A stretch of 64,000 bases of DNA from Acytostelium subglobosum LB1 (lineage: Eukaryota > Evosea > Eumycetozoa > Acytosteliales > Acytosteliaceae): positions 626,734 through 690,733 of the forward strand of contig NW_012236530.1 of NCBI RefSeq assembly GCF_000787575.1, in the 5' to 3' direction. The notes under the pieces were generated by a model. The model ran no database searches. It was not told the origin of the DNA and saw only the letters and a list, made by a program, of their open reading frames with translations. Below, piece after piece: positions 47,376 to 59,980 of the stretch. Each line of letters starts with the position of its first letter. Within the stretch, counting starts at the first letter, position 1. Made by a program: the position numbers and the translations under genes.

Positions 47376-50300
47376 TTACTTGGGAACCTAGGTATGGAGA
47401 AAGAAGGTAAGGTTAGTAGTTGTTAAACAAAAACAACAGCAGCATAGTGAAGTATGATGGTTCCACTTACAAATCCTGGGACGGCATTGAAAATAGGATC
47501 ACCTGTTTTGAGGATGGTGAAGCAATTCTTTCCTTGGGCATCGAATTTGTTGGATTGACCCTTTGGTCCAATGATGTACTTGCCGCTTGGGTCAGTGGCA
47601 GTCAAACAGTAGTCTCCTGGAATAACATTGGGCTCAACGAACTGTTTGACACGTTGTGCATTCGCATCAGTGGTCCATTTGTTGATCTGAGTGCCATCTG
47701 CTTTCGTCAAAGTGACGATGATGCCTCCAATTAATGGTTCAGCGTCGTTGTCACTTCCATCTTTGTTGAGGTCTTCATAGGCATGACCCTGGATAGTAGC
47801 CAGTGGTATGTTGAGTCCTATTGAAGCTTTGACCTCAAAGTTGGAGTTGGCGGTCGTCCTGTCTGCGGTGAAGCAGTACTTTCCATCTGAAGCAAACTTG
47901 TTGTCAGCAGCAACTGGTGGCGAGATATATAGTATCCTATCCTCAGGAGTGAGCATGAAGGTGAGGCAGTACTCAACACCCTCCTTAGGAAGATCGAATG
48001 AGTAAGCACCGGTGCTTGGCGTGGTTACCTTGGTAATCTCATTTCCTGAGACCTTCTCAGTGAGTGTAACAGTAACGCCCTGGATCATTGTGGTCTCAGA
48101 GGCATCCTTGATACCGTCCTGTGATAGGTGTAGGAGCGAGCGAATCATTGTTAGTTGGGCGGGTATGATCTATCGCATTGATCACTTTTAATATTACTTA
48201 CCTTGTTCAAATCACTCCATGCAACTCCCATTACCTTGAAGTTTGGAACCTGTGATTTACAGAAGTATGAATGGAGTGTTAGTGAGGGAGAACAATGTTC
48301 ATCCAACTTTAGATGAATTGATGAGTCTGGATCAAACTTACGAAACCTGGAAGGACAAGCATCTTTTGAGTCTTGTCTGCTGTAGTAAGAGAGAAACAGT
48401 ATTTGCCTTGGGGGTCGAAGGCGTTGGAGATACCCTTTGGTCCAATCCTGTACCTGCCACTTGTATCTACGGCGGTCATACAGTAGTCTCCAACTGGGTT
48501 GTCTCTCTGTATCCACTGCTCAGTACGGGCAGTACCCGAGGCAGTGGTCCATTTGTTGATCGGAGTGCCATCGGCCTTGGTGAGAGTGATGTCAATACCA
48601 GGAAGCAAAGGTTCACCTCCATTGTCACCTCCACTGGCGTCGAGGTCATCATAGGCATGACCCTGGATCACGAATAGAGGGGCATAGAGTCCCAGAGGTG
48701 CTGGGAACTCATTCTTGGCATTGACAGTGGTCGAATCAACAGTGAAGCAGTACTTTCCATCAGCATCAAACTTGTTGTTGGCGGCAATTGGTGACACTTT
48801 GTATGCCTTCTTCTGATCGTTAGTGAGAGAGAAGGTGAGGCAATAATCGCCAGAGTTCTGAACACGCAACTTGTAATCACCGGTGCTGGTAGTGGTAACC
48901 TTGGTAACCTCATTTCCTGAGACCTTTTCAGTGAGTGATCCAGCAATTCCAGCGATTAAAGTAGTCTCGGAAGCATCCTTGATACCATCCTATTGTGTTG
49001 TTGATGAGTGAGTGGGTGAGAGAACGAGGCATCATTGTCAGCACATGTAATTAAGATGGTCTTTGACCATGGAATAGCATTAACTTCCACAACTTACATT
49101 GTTCAAATCGGACCATGCGGATCCAACAACCTTGAAGCCATCTGGAACCTATTTATAGCAGAGTGGAAGAATTAATATGATGGTTTCAATTATGAATGTT
49201 GATACACTTACGAATCCTGGCAATATCTTCCATGGAGTATCTGTAGCCCTTAACGTGAAGCAGTAGTCGCCTTGGTCGTCAAAGGTGTTGGAGATACCCT
49301 TTGGTCCAATCTTGTACAATCCACTTGGATCTTCAATATGTGCGCAGTATCTTCCTGGTGGAAGATCAAACTTGTATTGTGTCCTGTCTGGAGCATTGGC
49401 ATCAGTGGTGATTGTTTGAAGCACACCACCTTTGCTGTCCTTGAATGTGATAATGGCTCCTCCAAGCATTGGCTCAACGTTGTCTGATCCATCCTTTGTG
49501 TTGTATAACATTTAAAATTGTTAGTTTGAGTCTATCGACCAATCAATCAATGAATGAATACTTACTTTGTTAGAATCAATGAATGCACGACCAGAGACAT
49601 TGATCTTTGGAATGTTGAGTCCAAGTGGTGCCTTGAGCAGATGGTTGCTGTCGGCAGTGTCCTTGTCTAGAGTGAAGCAGTACTTGCCATCCTTGTCATA
49701 CTTGTTGTCGTTGCCAACTGGTGAGACAAGGTATTGATCCTTTTGCTCTTGAGTGAAATCGAACTGGATGCAATAATCACCGGCGAGGAGATTGGGAGTG
49801 GTGTATCCATTGGTGGCATCAGTTGTGAAATTTACAACAGGTTTGCCAACAGTAGTGATTGTACCTTTGAATCCAGCCAACTTGGTCTCAGTGTCAACAA
49901 AGTTTCCATTCTATTTGATATTGTTATTGATTGATCAATTGAGTGAGCAAGAGTGAGTGTTTGATTGAATGATTGAATGATTGGACACTTACGTTATCAA
50001 CGTCATTCCATGCGAATACATTAATCTTGAAAACACGAGTCTAGTGGATTGATTGAATGAGTGAGTAAGAGTGAGTTGAATCGAAATAATAATTAAAGTG
50101 GATATACTTACGAATCCTGGCAATATCTTCCATGGAGTGTCTGTTGCCCTAATCTTGAAGCAGTAGTTGCCTTGGTCGTCAAAGGTGTTGGAGATACCCT
50201 TTGGTCCAATGATGTACTTTCCACTTGGATCCTCAGCATGTGCGCAGTAGCTTCCTGGTGTAATATCAAACTTGAACTGTGTCCTGTCTGGAGCATTGAC

Positions 50301-53300
50301 ATCAGTGGTGATTGTTTGAATCACTTCACCCTTGCTGTCCTTGAATGTGATAACGATTCCTCCAATCAAATCCTCATTGTTGTCTCCACCATCCTATGGG
50401 TTGTTATTAGTAAATCTAATCAATCGATCAATCAAATATCATCAATGATTACTTACCTTGTTTGAATCCATGAATGCCCGACCAGAGATATTGATCTTTG
50501 GAATGGTGAGTCCGAGTGGTGCCTTGAGTATATGGTTGCTGTCGGTGGTGTCCTTGTTGAGGGCGAAGCAGTACTTGCCATCCTTGTCATACTTGTTGTC
50601 GTTGCCAATTGGTGAGATGAGGTATAGTTCCATTTGTTCTGGAGTGAGTTCGAAATGGATGCAATAATCACCAGCGATGAGACTGGGTGAGGTGAATCCA
50701 TTGGCGGCATTTGGTGCGATATCGGCTACAAACTCACCAATGGTCGTGAGCTTAGCAGTGAATCCATCCAACTTGGTCTCAGTGTCAACAAAGTTTCCAT
50801 TCTATATTGTTATGTTTGATTGATTGAGTAAGTGATTGAACGTTCGATTGAGCAAGAGTGATTGATTGAATGACACTTACGAGATCAACATCATTCCATA
50901 CAAATCCAGTAATCTTGAAAGCTGGGGTCTTTTGATTAAGTGATCAACAAAAGTTAGTGATCGATTGATTGATTGAATGAATGATTGAATGAATGAATAG
51001 AACTTACGAATCCTGGGTAAATACTCCATGTGGTGTCGGTTGGTCTGATGGTGAAGCAGAAGTTGCCCTGTGGGTCAAAGGTGTTGGAGATACCCTTTGG
51101 TCCAATGATGAACTTTCCACTTGGATCAACAGCGGACATACAATACCTTCCAGGGTGCAACTCAGCCTTGAATTGACCCCTTCTTGGTGCATTGGCATCG
51201 GTGGTCCATGTGTTGAGTACATCACCATCGGCATTCTTCAAAGTAACAACAATACCTCCGAGCAGTGGCTCAACTTGGTTGTCACCTCCATTCTGAATGA
51301 TTGATTGATTGATTGATTGTAAGTATGAGCGAGTGAGTGTACGAGTTTGATGATTTTGAAGATACATACCTTGTCGAGGTCCTCGTAGGCATGTCCTTGG
51401 ACGGATATCTTTGGTGAATAGAGACCAATTGGTGCATTGGCAACTGGACTATCTTTGGTGAGGGAGAAGCAGTACTTGCCATCCTTGTCATAGTGGTTGT
51501 CAGTGCCTTGGGCGGCGATGAGGTACTTGGCAAGCTGATCTGGAGTGAGCTTCATCTGGATACAATAGTCACCTGCCTTCAAATTATCAACGTGGAAGTC
51601 GTCGGCCAAATTGGCAACATGGGTGCCATCCTTAAGAGTAAGCTCACCCTTGACTCCAGTAAGCTTCTGCTCAGATGATTCAAAGGCGCCATTCTAATCA
51701 TTCATTCAATTAGTGTTAGTCATTCGATCAATCAATCAATTATAGCTGACAATAACTTACGTTGTTCTCATCATTCCAAGCGAATCCTACAACTCTGAAG
51801 GCTGGAATGAATCCTGGTAGGACGATCCATGAACCGTCCTTGGCACGAATGGTGAAGCAGTAGAGTGAAGATGAGTTGAAGGTGTTGGATACACCCATTG
51901 GTCCAGTGACATACTTGTGGGATGGATCAACAGCCTTCATACAATAGTTGCCTGGTGCAAGGTTGTCGAATCTGAACTGGTTGATACGGTCAGTGCTTGG
52001 GACTGTCGTTATGGTCTTGATCAGATGGTTGTTGCCATCGAGCAATGAGATCTCGATGCCAGCAAGTAATTGTTCGACCTTGTTGTCACTTCCGTCTTGG
52101 TTCTCATCCAAGAAGGCGTGGCCGCGGATGTAGACGGGTGGGATGTGCATTCCGAGCCATGCTCTGTAGTGGTGATTCTTGGTTGTGGCGGGGGAGACGG
52201 TGAAGCAATGGCCTCCGGACTGGTCAAACTTATTGTCTTGGCCAATGGGTGAGACCATGTACATAATCTTCTGGACTGGGGTGAAGGTGAAGTTGACGCA
52301 GTAGTCACCTGGGTGGACATTGGTAATCATATATCCATCCTTGTCAGTGGTGAACGTCTTGACCAATGTTCCATTCTTGAAGGATAGCGAGCCAGTAAAG
52401 TCGCGCAGGTTCGTCTCTGGTTTGACAAAGGCGCCGTCCTATTATTGGATCAATCAATCCAAAATGATCAATCGAGTGAGTGGGTGAGTGTTGTGATTGA
52501 TTGATTGATTGATTGGTATAACATACATTGTTGGTATCATTCTATGCGTAACCTTCGACAGTGTAGAGGTTGGTAAGACCATGGTCTAGACGGAAGATAT
52601 GCTTGTCATCGGTGGTAGGGATTGAGAGTTCGAAGCAGTAATGACCTTTCTGGTCAAAGAAGTTGTTTGGTCCCTTGACAGAGGCAAACCAGATTCCATT
52701 TGGATCGACCATGTCCATGCAGTACTTTCCAGCATCAAGATGAGTGATCACATAACCGGCCATATTGGTGACAAAGTTGGTATTCTTTCCATTGGACACT
52801 TGGGTAAGCACACCATTAATGCCTCCAATATTGACATCAGCTTCAATGTTACGAACAAGCTTGTTGATCTTTCCATCCTATTGATTGATAGATTGATTAA
52901 TATGTTGACAGGTTGTCATTGTGTGAATGAATGAATGAATGAGCAATCAACTTACATCGTTGGTATCAAAGAAGGTGACTCCTTTGACGGTGAACTGTGG
53001 GACAAATCCGGCATAGACAGTGTACCAACCATTGGGAGAATCAATAGCATTGAGTTTGAAGCATAGCTGACCACTGGCATCAAACCAGTTGGAGACACCC
53101 TTTGGTCCAATCTTCCACATTCCACTGGGGTCTGACACCTTGACACAGTAATCACCAGCGTATAGTTCACTGGCAACGAATTGAGTGAGGGTGTTATTTC
53201 CTGGGCCAGTAACGAACTGTTTGACCAGGGTGGCACCGCGGTAAATGTCAACGTGGATTCCGGTGATCAGTGGCTCGGCGCCATTGCCATTGCCACCGTC

Positions 53301-55103
53301 CAAGTTAATGTCATTGAAGACGCTACCACGGATCGTGTACAACCTTTGGTTGATAAGGGTAGTCGAGGCGGTGGTTGGTACTGGGTTGGTGGTTGAAGCA
53401 ACAGTGCTGGCAACAGTGGACTGAGTGGAGGCAGATGATGTGGCGATTGTCGATGTGATTGGCTGGCCAGTTGTATAAGGTGGACTGGTGGTTGTGGCAG
53501 TAGTTGTTGGTCTGACAGTCGATGGAGCAGTTGTGGTTGGTACCGGGTTGGTGGTTGAAGCAACAGTGCTGGCAACAGTGGACTGAGTAGAGGCAGTTGA
53601 TGTGGCGACTGTCGATGTGATGGGCTTGCCAGTTGAAGGTGGACTAGTGGTTGTGGCGGTAGTTGTTGGTCTGACAGTCGATGGAGCAGTAGTTACTGGG
53701 GATGTGGCGGTTGTGACCGTTGTTGTAGCGGTGAGTGAGGAAGATGGACCAGTGGTTGTGGCAACAGTCGACGCAGTTGTAGTTGGTCTGACAGTCGATG
53801 GAGCGGTCGATGGCAATGTGGTAGATGCAGTTGTGGAGACAGTAGTGGTAGCTGTGATTGAGGCCGAGCTAGCAGTCGTGGTCTGGGTAGTCGATGCACT
53901 GGTGGTCACGGTTGTCGTTGGCCTTGAGGTTGCAGGGGCTGTGGTCGTCACAGTGGTTGAGACAGAGGTGGTTGCAGTGATCGATGCAGTGGTGAAGGTG
54001 GTCGAAGCAGTGGTCGTAGCAGAGGTCGAGGCAGTGCTTGCAGTTGCCTGTGACACTGTTGAAGCGACAGTGCTGGCTACAGTGGACTGAGTTGACACTG
54101 TTGATGTAGCAACTGTTGAGGTTGGAACTGACGATGAAGTCACTGGTGCAGTGGTCGTCTGAGTAGTGGAGACGGAGGTGGTCGCGGTGATCGATGCAGT
54201 AGTGTAGGTGGTCGAGGCAGTGGTCGTCGCGGTGGTCGAAGCGGTTGTCACTGGAGCAGTGGTTGTCACAGTTGTGGAGACCGAGGTGGTCGCGGTGATC
54301 GATGCAGTAGTGTAGGTGGTCGAGGCAGTGGTCGTCGCGGTGGTCGAAGCGGTTGTCACTGGAGCAGTGGTCACTGGTGCGGTGGTCGTCACAGTGGTGG
54401 AGACGGATGTAGTCGCAGTGATTGATGCGGTAGTGAAGGTGGTCGATGCACTGGTGGTAACTGTGGTCGAGGCAACTGAAGAGGTCACTGGGGCAGTGGT
54501 CGACACTGTAGTTGAGACAGAGGTGGTCGCAGTGATTGACGCAGTGGTGAAGGTGGTCGAAGCAGTAGTCGTCACGGTAGTTGAAGCAACACTTGCACTA
54601 ACTTGGGACACGGTCGATGCAACAGTGCTGGCCACGGTTGATTGAGTTGAAGCCGAGGTTGAGGCCAAAGTTGTTGGTTGACCCGATGTAGCAGTGGTTG
54701 ATGCAACGGTTGACTGTGTGGACACGGTTGTGGAGGCCGAGGCAGAGGCTGATGAAGCACTTGTGCCTGTCACTTGATAACATTGTGGCATACCGGTTTG
54801 ATCAACCGAGCATTGGAAGCCACCTGGACATTTTTTGAAGAAACAAGCAGATATACACTTTGGTGGAATGCCAGGGTTTGGCTGGCAACAAACATTTCCA
54901 AAGGGACATTGGAGATTACATTGATGTCCCTGGGCTATATTAAAGTATTTGTATTAATATGATTGAAGATGTAGATGTGATCACTTTTTGAATTTTTTTA
55001 TCCTTTCCAATATTGTTGCTTCCTTACCATTTGTTGTTGCCAAGACCAAGCCCAAAAATATCACAAAGGATACAAGTAATTTACTTGTACTTTTTGGATT
55101 CAT
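47376..55103 (-). CDS. Colossin-like multi-domain surface protein with an internal in-frame TAG
   Basis: Seventeen exons, phase 0 except the first junction: 55103-55028, 54934-52956, 52877-52527, 52438-51761, 51693-51370, 51292-51008, 50928-50881, 50801-50457, 50393-50112, 50040-49993, 49910-49566, 49493-49212, 49148-49098, 48989-48342, 48249-48202, 48118-47471 and 47387-47376. They sum to 2150 codons. A signal peptide (KLLVSFVIFLGLVLATTNA) is followed by a Cys-rich region (about 27-77), a Thr/Ser/Val/Ala mucin-like stretch (about 77-550), and then repeated SdrD/Cna-B-type domains (GDYCLTATDPSGKYIIGPKG; DGKYCFTL). D. discoideum colossins have these domains. Exon 3 has TAG at 52544-52542 where the other linkers have Trp (GYA-stop-NDTNN against GFAWNDENN), at codon 797. 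Either the sequence is wrong, the allele is truncated, or the stop is read through. All later exons stay open. Confidence 0.75.
47471..52438 (-). repeat. Array of duplicated exon modules (SdrD/Cna-B-type domains)
   Basis: Exons recur with identical or near-identical lengths: 48+345+282, again 48+345+282, then 51+648 and 48+648, all in phase 0. Each short 48-51-nt exon encodes a linker of the type FKITGFVWNDVDL, and the long exons encode two SD-type domains. In the two oldest-looking modules the domain pair is fused or differently split (678, 324+285). The regularity shows growth by tandem duplication of whole exon groups. Confidence 0.8.
53360..54780 (-). repeat. Mucin-like Thr/Ser/Val/Ala coding repeat
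   Basis: About 470 codons made of imperfect repeats such as TTASITATTSVSTTVTTTAP and STQSTVASTVAST. Nearly half of the residues are Thr. The repeats are degenerate at the DNA level and likely to change length. They form a stalk or spacer that could be heavily O-glycosylated. Confidence 0.85.
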
Positions 55104-56304
55104 TTGGATGAAAGGAATGGAATTGTTCCAAATGGGGGTAGGTGTTGTGGTTGTTGATGTTCTAAAAATAATTATTTATTATTATTTATTATTTAGTATT
55201 ATATATATTGATCTTATCAAGAAATAGAAATTACAAACAAAGGGGAAATACGCACCTTGATGTTGATTAATAAGTAATAATAATAAGATTCAACAATGGG
55301 TCATGACTTGCTTATATATATATATCGAATTTTAATAACTTTTGTGTGGCACTCATATGATTGTTTGTTGAGGACACTGATTGTACATAATGAGGAATTA
55401 AAGAACATATACCGTAAGAGTAGTAGCCCATGCATATGAATATACCCATCAAATAATGAAGCTACACCTACTAGAGTAGTGAGCTCATGTGCTTTTTGAT
55501 GTGTGTGGGTTGAGTAAGGGCCGTGACCCGGTCAATTATTATGTGTTGTTTGGAGGAATAGGGGTAATCATAAGATTGATGGCTAGGTGTAGACTCAATG
55601 AAGTAAGGGAGCTTCCCACCAAGGGGTGGAAATTCATCAATAATTAACTTTGAATAAGTGAGAATGACAATATGATTAGTGAAGTGTTGTGTCTATCAAT
55701 CAATGTAAACTTCGGGTCAAGTACGGTAACTGCTATATACTACATATGATTGATTGTATTTACAATTCCACTTTAGATACCTAATTGGTTAACTGGAGAG
55801 CATGTGCACCTTTGAATTAATCATATTTAAGATCAATGGAGGGATGTAATAGAGTACTTACTCTCCATCAAACACTATTGAATCAGTGATTTGATTGATA
55901 GATAGTTAGATTGATTGATTGATTGTCTGTGACTGAGTTTGTGATTGAGAGAGGATATTTGTGATTGATTGAGTAGACCTATGTATGGAAGTTGAGGATC
56001 TTGAAAAGATAGATGTTGGCCTCGTTTAAGACGTCGACCATGGACTCGATGTCCCTTGGAGGGGTGAATGGGATAGCAATTGACATGTTGTCCAGGACAA
56101 CAGTGATGTCCACATACAGGACATGTTAAAGCGAACCTGGATTGATTCAATATAAAATTTGATAATTATATTCTTAGAAAATAAAATAATTGAGAAGTCC
56201 ATGAATAATTACACGAGTAAATTTGTGTGTATTTGTTGAGCCTTTATTTATTATTTATTATTTGTTAGAGAGAGATAGATTGTTATTTATATATATAGAT
56301 ATAG
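55104..56304. other. AT-rich divergent spacer between the colossin-like and DUF4211 genes
   Basis: A 1.2-kb spacer. Apart from a short coding-like patch on the - strand (55979-56131) it holds AT-rich sequence, TATATATATATA near 55315 and GATT repeats near 55910. No RNA gene or transposon was recognised. The last 30 bases before 56305 are TA-rich leader. Confidence 0.55.
55979..56086 (-). CDS. Possible small ORF or exon fragment, unrecognised
   Basis: From an ATG at 56086 to a TAG at 55979 the - strand reads MSIAIPFTPPRDIESMVDVL and ends NIYLFKILNFHT, 35 aa. The frame is open a further 45 bases upstream (HVLYVDITVVLDN). Composition is protein-like and richer in G+C than the surrounding spacer, so this is probably a real exon or a remnant of one. 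An overlapping second frame with two CxxC-like pairs is less convincing. No family recognised. Confidence 0.3.
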   Translation of the reverse strand: MSIAIPFTPPRDIESMVDVLNEANIYLFKILNFHT

Positions 56305-59300
56305 ATGCCTTTAAAAAGACTACGAAAAGGTGCAATTGATCAATTCCTTGTACAGACAAAGTCCAATGATCAATCATCCATCGAGAGCAATGACGACATT
56401 GAACTTTTGACCTCAACATCAACAACAACAACAAAGAAGATCACCTCTAAACCTCATACTACGACGACCATCGATTTGGACAGATTGTTTGATCAGAATG
56501 AAGCATACCAATCAACACAGCCTCTACATCTCGTGAAGGATATACCGGATCATGTTCAAGATGATGATAATGAAGTAGAAGAAGAAGAGCAAGCCACCAA
56601 CACAGATCATCATCAACAACAACAACTTGTAGACACATCAGCAACGTCACAATCAAATGATATTGATATCAATGATATGACACTGCCACCTCCATCATCA
56701 TTTGGGGATCATTCCAATGCTGCTGACGATGATATCTTCAGTCAACCATCACATGGTGATCAACACATATCCTCACCACAAAGAATAACAACTATAATCG
56801 ATGATGACGAGGATGATGGCAATACGAATGATTGGGGAGACCAACAAATACAAACACCAACGCCATCACCACCAACCATCAAAGCACCGCCTGCTGTCAC
56901 TGTTGTCAATGAAGAAGATATCGATGAAACAACTGTTATTGATGAGGACGAAGACAAGCAGGAGTCGACTCTGGTGGTCGAGGACATGGATGTGACCAAT
57001 CAATCATCAGAAGAGACACCTCCTCGTAAAGTCAGAAAGGAAAAGAAGAAGAGAACCAAGCAGGACAAGAACAGACCAAAGCCAAGGCAGAACAAGAAGA
57101 CAGACACAATAGACGTGAATGATGAAGTGGAGATGGTTCAACACAACAATAGTGGCAAGACTGATCATGATGCTGACATTGCCCTCGACGACGAGGCTGA
57201 CCACGACCAAGACTCAGACACCAACCCTCATTCATTGTTCATTGGTCAGAGCGTGGCTCGCATCAACTCAATGTCATTCTACAAAGGTTTCCGTCTGTTT
57301 GGCTTGGACTACTATGTTGACTTCACAATAATGGTGGATGACAGTGACATTGGTGGCGTGTCAACCTCTCAACTATACAAGATATCATCACTTTGGCAAT
57401 CAGACGATGACAACTGTCCCTATGCAGAACTGATAGTTATCAAGAAGTCTGGCGACAACAACAAACGAAGCACTAAACAACAAGGTGGTGCACCCCAACA
57501 CATCATACTGACCAAGGAGGTAGTCATCAGGAAGCTGTCAAGACTGCGACGAATACTTCATTGTACAATCGATCCCCAATCAGTGTATAAGAAGCGTGCG
57601 TACTACCCTGACAATGCATACTACTGTCTCGATCAAGACTACAATGTAATCAACTACAAAGGCCCCAAAAGACTACTATATGACAGTGTGGCGTTGGTGT
57701 CTCCGCCAGCATCCCAACAACAGAGCGTGGAGATGGTGGAAATCAATGTCAAGCGCAAGAAACATGAAGACAATGGATCATTCGACGACTTCACCATCAG
57801 CGGGCACGTCGATGTTGGTGTTGATGTTGATATGCAAGATGGTCATGATGATGATCGATCGGATCATGATGATGGATTGTTTGGAGGCGGCAATGATCGT
57901 CCAGATTCGCCGTCAGTCGAGGATAGGTCACCCGAGTCGCCGTCGGTGGAGGAGAGCTCAGCACACACAAGAAAGAGACTGAGGAAGCTGCGTCCAGCTG
58001 ACTTTTGTACTCAGGCCGATGCATGGGATCTTGAAGGACTCGACAACACGATCAAGACATCCAAGCGAGACAAGAAGAAGATACGAAGAGCATTGGACGC
58101 GATCAAGGGCAAGAGATCAGGCACCTTAAGCTCTGACATCGAGAGAGATGAACATGATGACGATTTCTTGGCGTTTGGATCTGACGACGATGATGAATCA
58201 ATGATGAGCAGCAACACATCAAAGGATACCACCAATAACGACATGAACAATGAGCTCAAGTTAGCTGTCGATGAAGAAGACTCAAAGAGAGGTGACTATG
58301 TTACATACGATCTGACACAGGAGGAGAAGGAGAAGATAGAGGACTCGAAGCGCATGTGGGAGGACAGTCAATTCGCCAAACCAAGGATCTCACCAAAGAA
58401 GCCAACATTGAACTTTGAGACACACTCAAAGTCATCGCAGCTCATGGAGGAGACGTTGAAGAAGTTGATCCGCGAGAACCCACTCAAGAAGCAGACAAAG
58501 ATCGATCACTTCTTCACCACAATGAGTGGAAGTGACAAACACAATGCCATCGACCTAGAAGACACGTATGTTCCTCCAGCCTCTGTACCTGTGCCCAAGA
58601 GAGAGCCCAAGCCACCAGTGTTGAAGCGAGAGCCAAAGGCATCTGCAAGAAAACCATCAGTAGCGAGACGACCGACCGCAGAGCTATCATTCATGATGCC
58701 AAATGGAGACATTGCACCAAGATCACAGGTGCCAGCCAGCTTCAGCTCAAGGAAGCTCCAATCTCAATCATCTCAGTACTTTGTGGATGGTGTCAAGAGT
58801 GATGAGGAGAAGGACGACTATGAATACGATGACTTTGTCGTTGAGAATGCAAGTGATGAGTCTGATGAAGAGGAGGAAGAGGTACTGGATCATGGCGATG
58901 ATGATGATGGAGCAAACCAAGTGGATGAGCATGAAGACAATGGAGAACATACTGATGGTGGTGAAGACAATGACGGAGGAGATCAATCCGACAACGAAGA
59001 CGACCGATCAGTTTGCAACAAGCTTACTCCAAACAGTATAAAGAAGCAAGGTAAATATTGAGCAGGCCAGAATCGACATTGCAGTCATCTAACAACGTAT
59101 ATCAATCACTCATATCTAGTTGAGCATTTATTCTCCAAGAAGTTCACAACAAAGGAATCGTTCGACATCTTCCTTCAGTACATCATCAGTTGTATATTGG
59201 ATCCAGACTTTATTCAATCAGTCATGGAGAGTAATGATCGTTACTTCATGGATGCACTGGACAAGATAGAGGCAACAGTTGTTTCCAGAAAGGATATATT

Positions 59301-59900
59301 GGTAACAAGCAGTGTATGGCAGACAGACTTCTTCCAGGACCTCAAGTATCGTCCTGGATACACAGGTGTTCGTGGTGATGGATCAGTCAGATGCCAATCA
59401 TGCATGCGAGCCACTCACTCTGCCAGCGAGGTAGTGTTGTTCAGTGGCAGCTCCTATGAAGTGACTGACTTTTGGAAAGGATACTTCAGAGTATGTACCT
59501 CTGATTACTAGTACAATCATCAATCAGACTCACTCATTTACTCATTCAATTGTAGCGACCTGAGAAGCTTAGTATCAATGAGACTGAACCCGTGGACAAA
59601 ACGTACAACCTTGGCACACATTGCTACAAACGATCATACCTATTCCATCAACTACATCACTATCCAATGCGCCTGTACAAGACCATCAAGAGCGAGGTGC
59701 GCAAGTATATCTCCAAACACCCAGGTATTGACTCTCAAGAGATATTGTTCCACTTTATCAACAATCCAAGTTGGACTGGCAGTGTATGTATTCAATCAAT
59801 CAATCCTTCCAACACTCAAACTAACTCTATCCCAACACCACTACAGTACTTTGCCAGTCTACAGTCCCTGCTTCAGCAAGCAGATGTTGGAGTTAAATAA
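56305..59900 (+). CDS. BAH-like/DUF4211 chromatin protein with PIP box
   Basis: Exons are 56305-59050, 59120-59490, 59556-59783 and 59847-59900 (1132 aa). The N-terminus (MPLKRLRKGAIDQFLVQ) is basic; most of the protein is acidic low complexity with Lys/Arg patches that could be nuclear signals. A BAH-like domain spans about 307-450 (SFYKGFRLFGLDYYVDFTIM and a region ending YYCLDQDYNVI). At about 725-740 the sequence QTKIDHFF fits the PCNA-interacting consensus QxxIxxFF exactly. The C-terminal three exons form a DUF4211 domain: LDPDFIQSVMESNDRYFMDA, then SSVWQTDFFQDLKYRP, then a CxxC (CQSCMRATHS) and LFSGSSYEVTDF. DUF4211 also occurs in animal QSER1 and PRR12. The inferred role is in replication- or DNA-methylation-linked chromatin. 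Confidence 0.85.
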
Positions 59901-59980
59901 TAAAGTCTTGTCTCTCTTGGACAGGACAAACATGTACATACTATACTTTATACTCATCAATGATTGCTGTTTGCCATTAA

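Noticed and set aside
52542-52544. A variant genetic code with TAG as a sense codon
   Set aside because: TAG is the natural end of the kinesin and ankyrin genes in this window, so the single internal TAG needs another explanation.
53602-54645. Long + strand open frames rich in Val, Ala and Glu
   Set aside because: They are reverse-complement shadows of the Thr/Ser repeat of the colossin-like gene, whose - strand frame has a signal peptide and splice sites.
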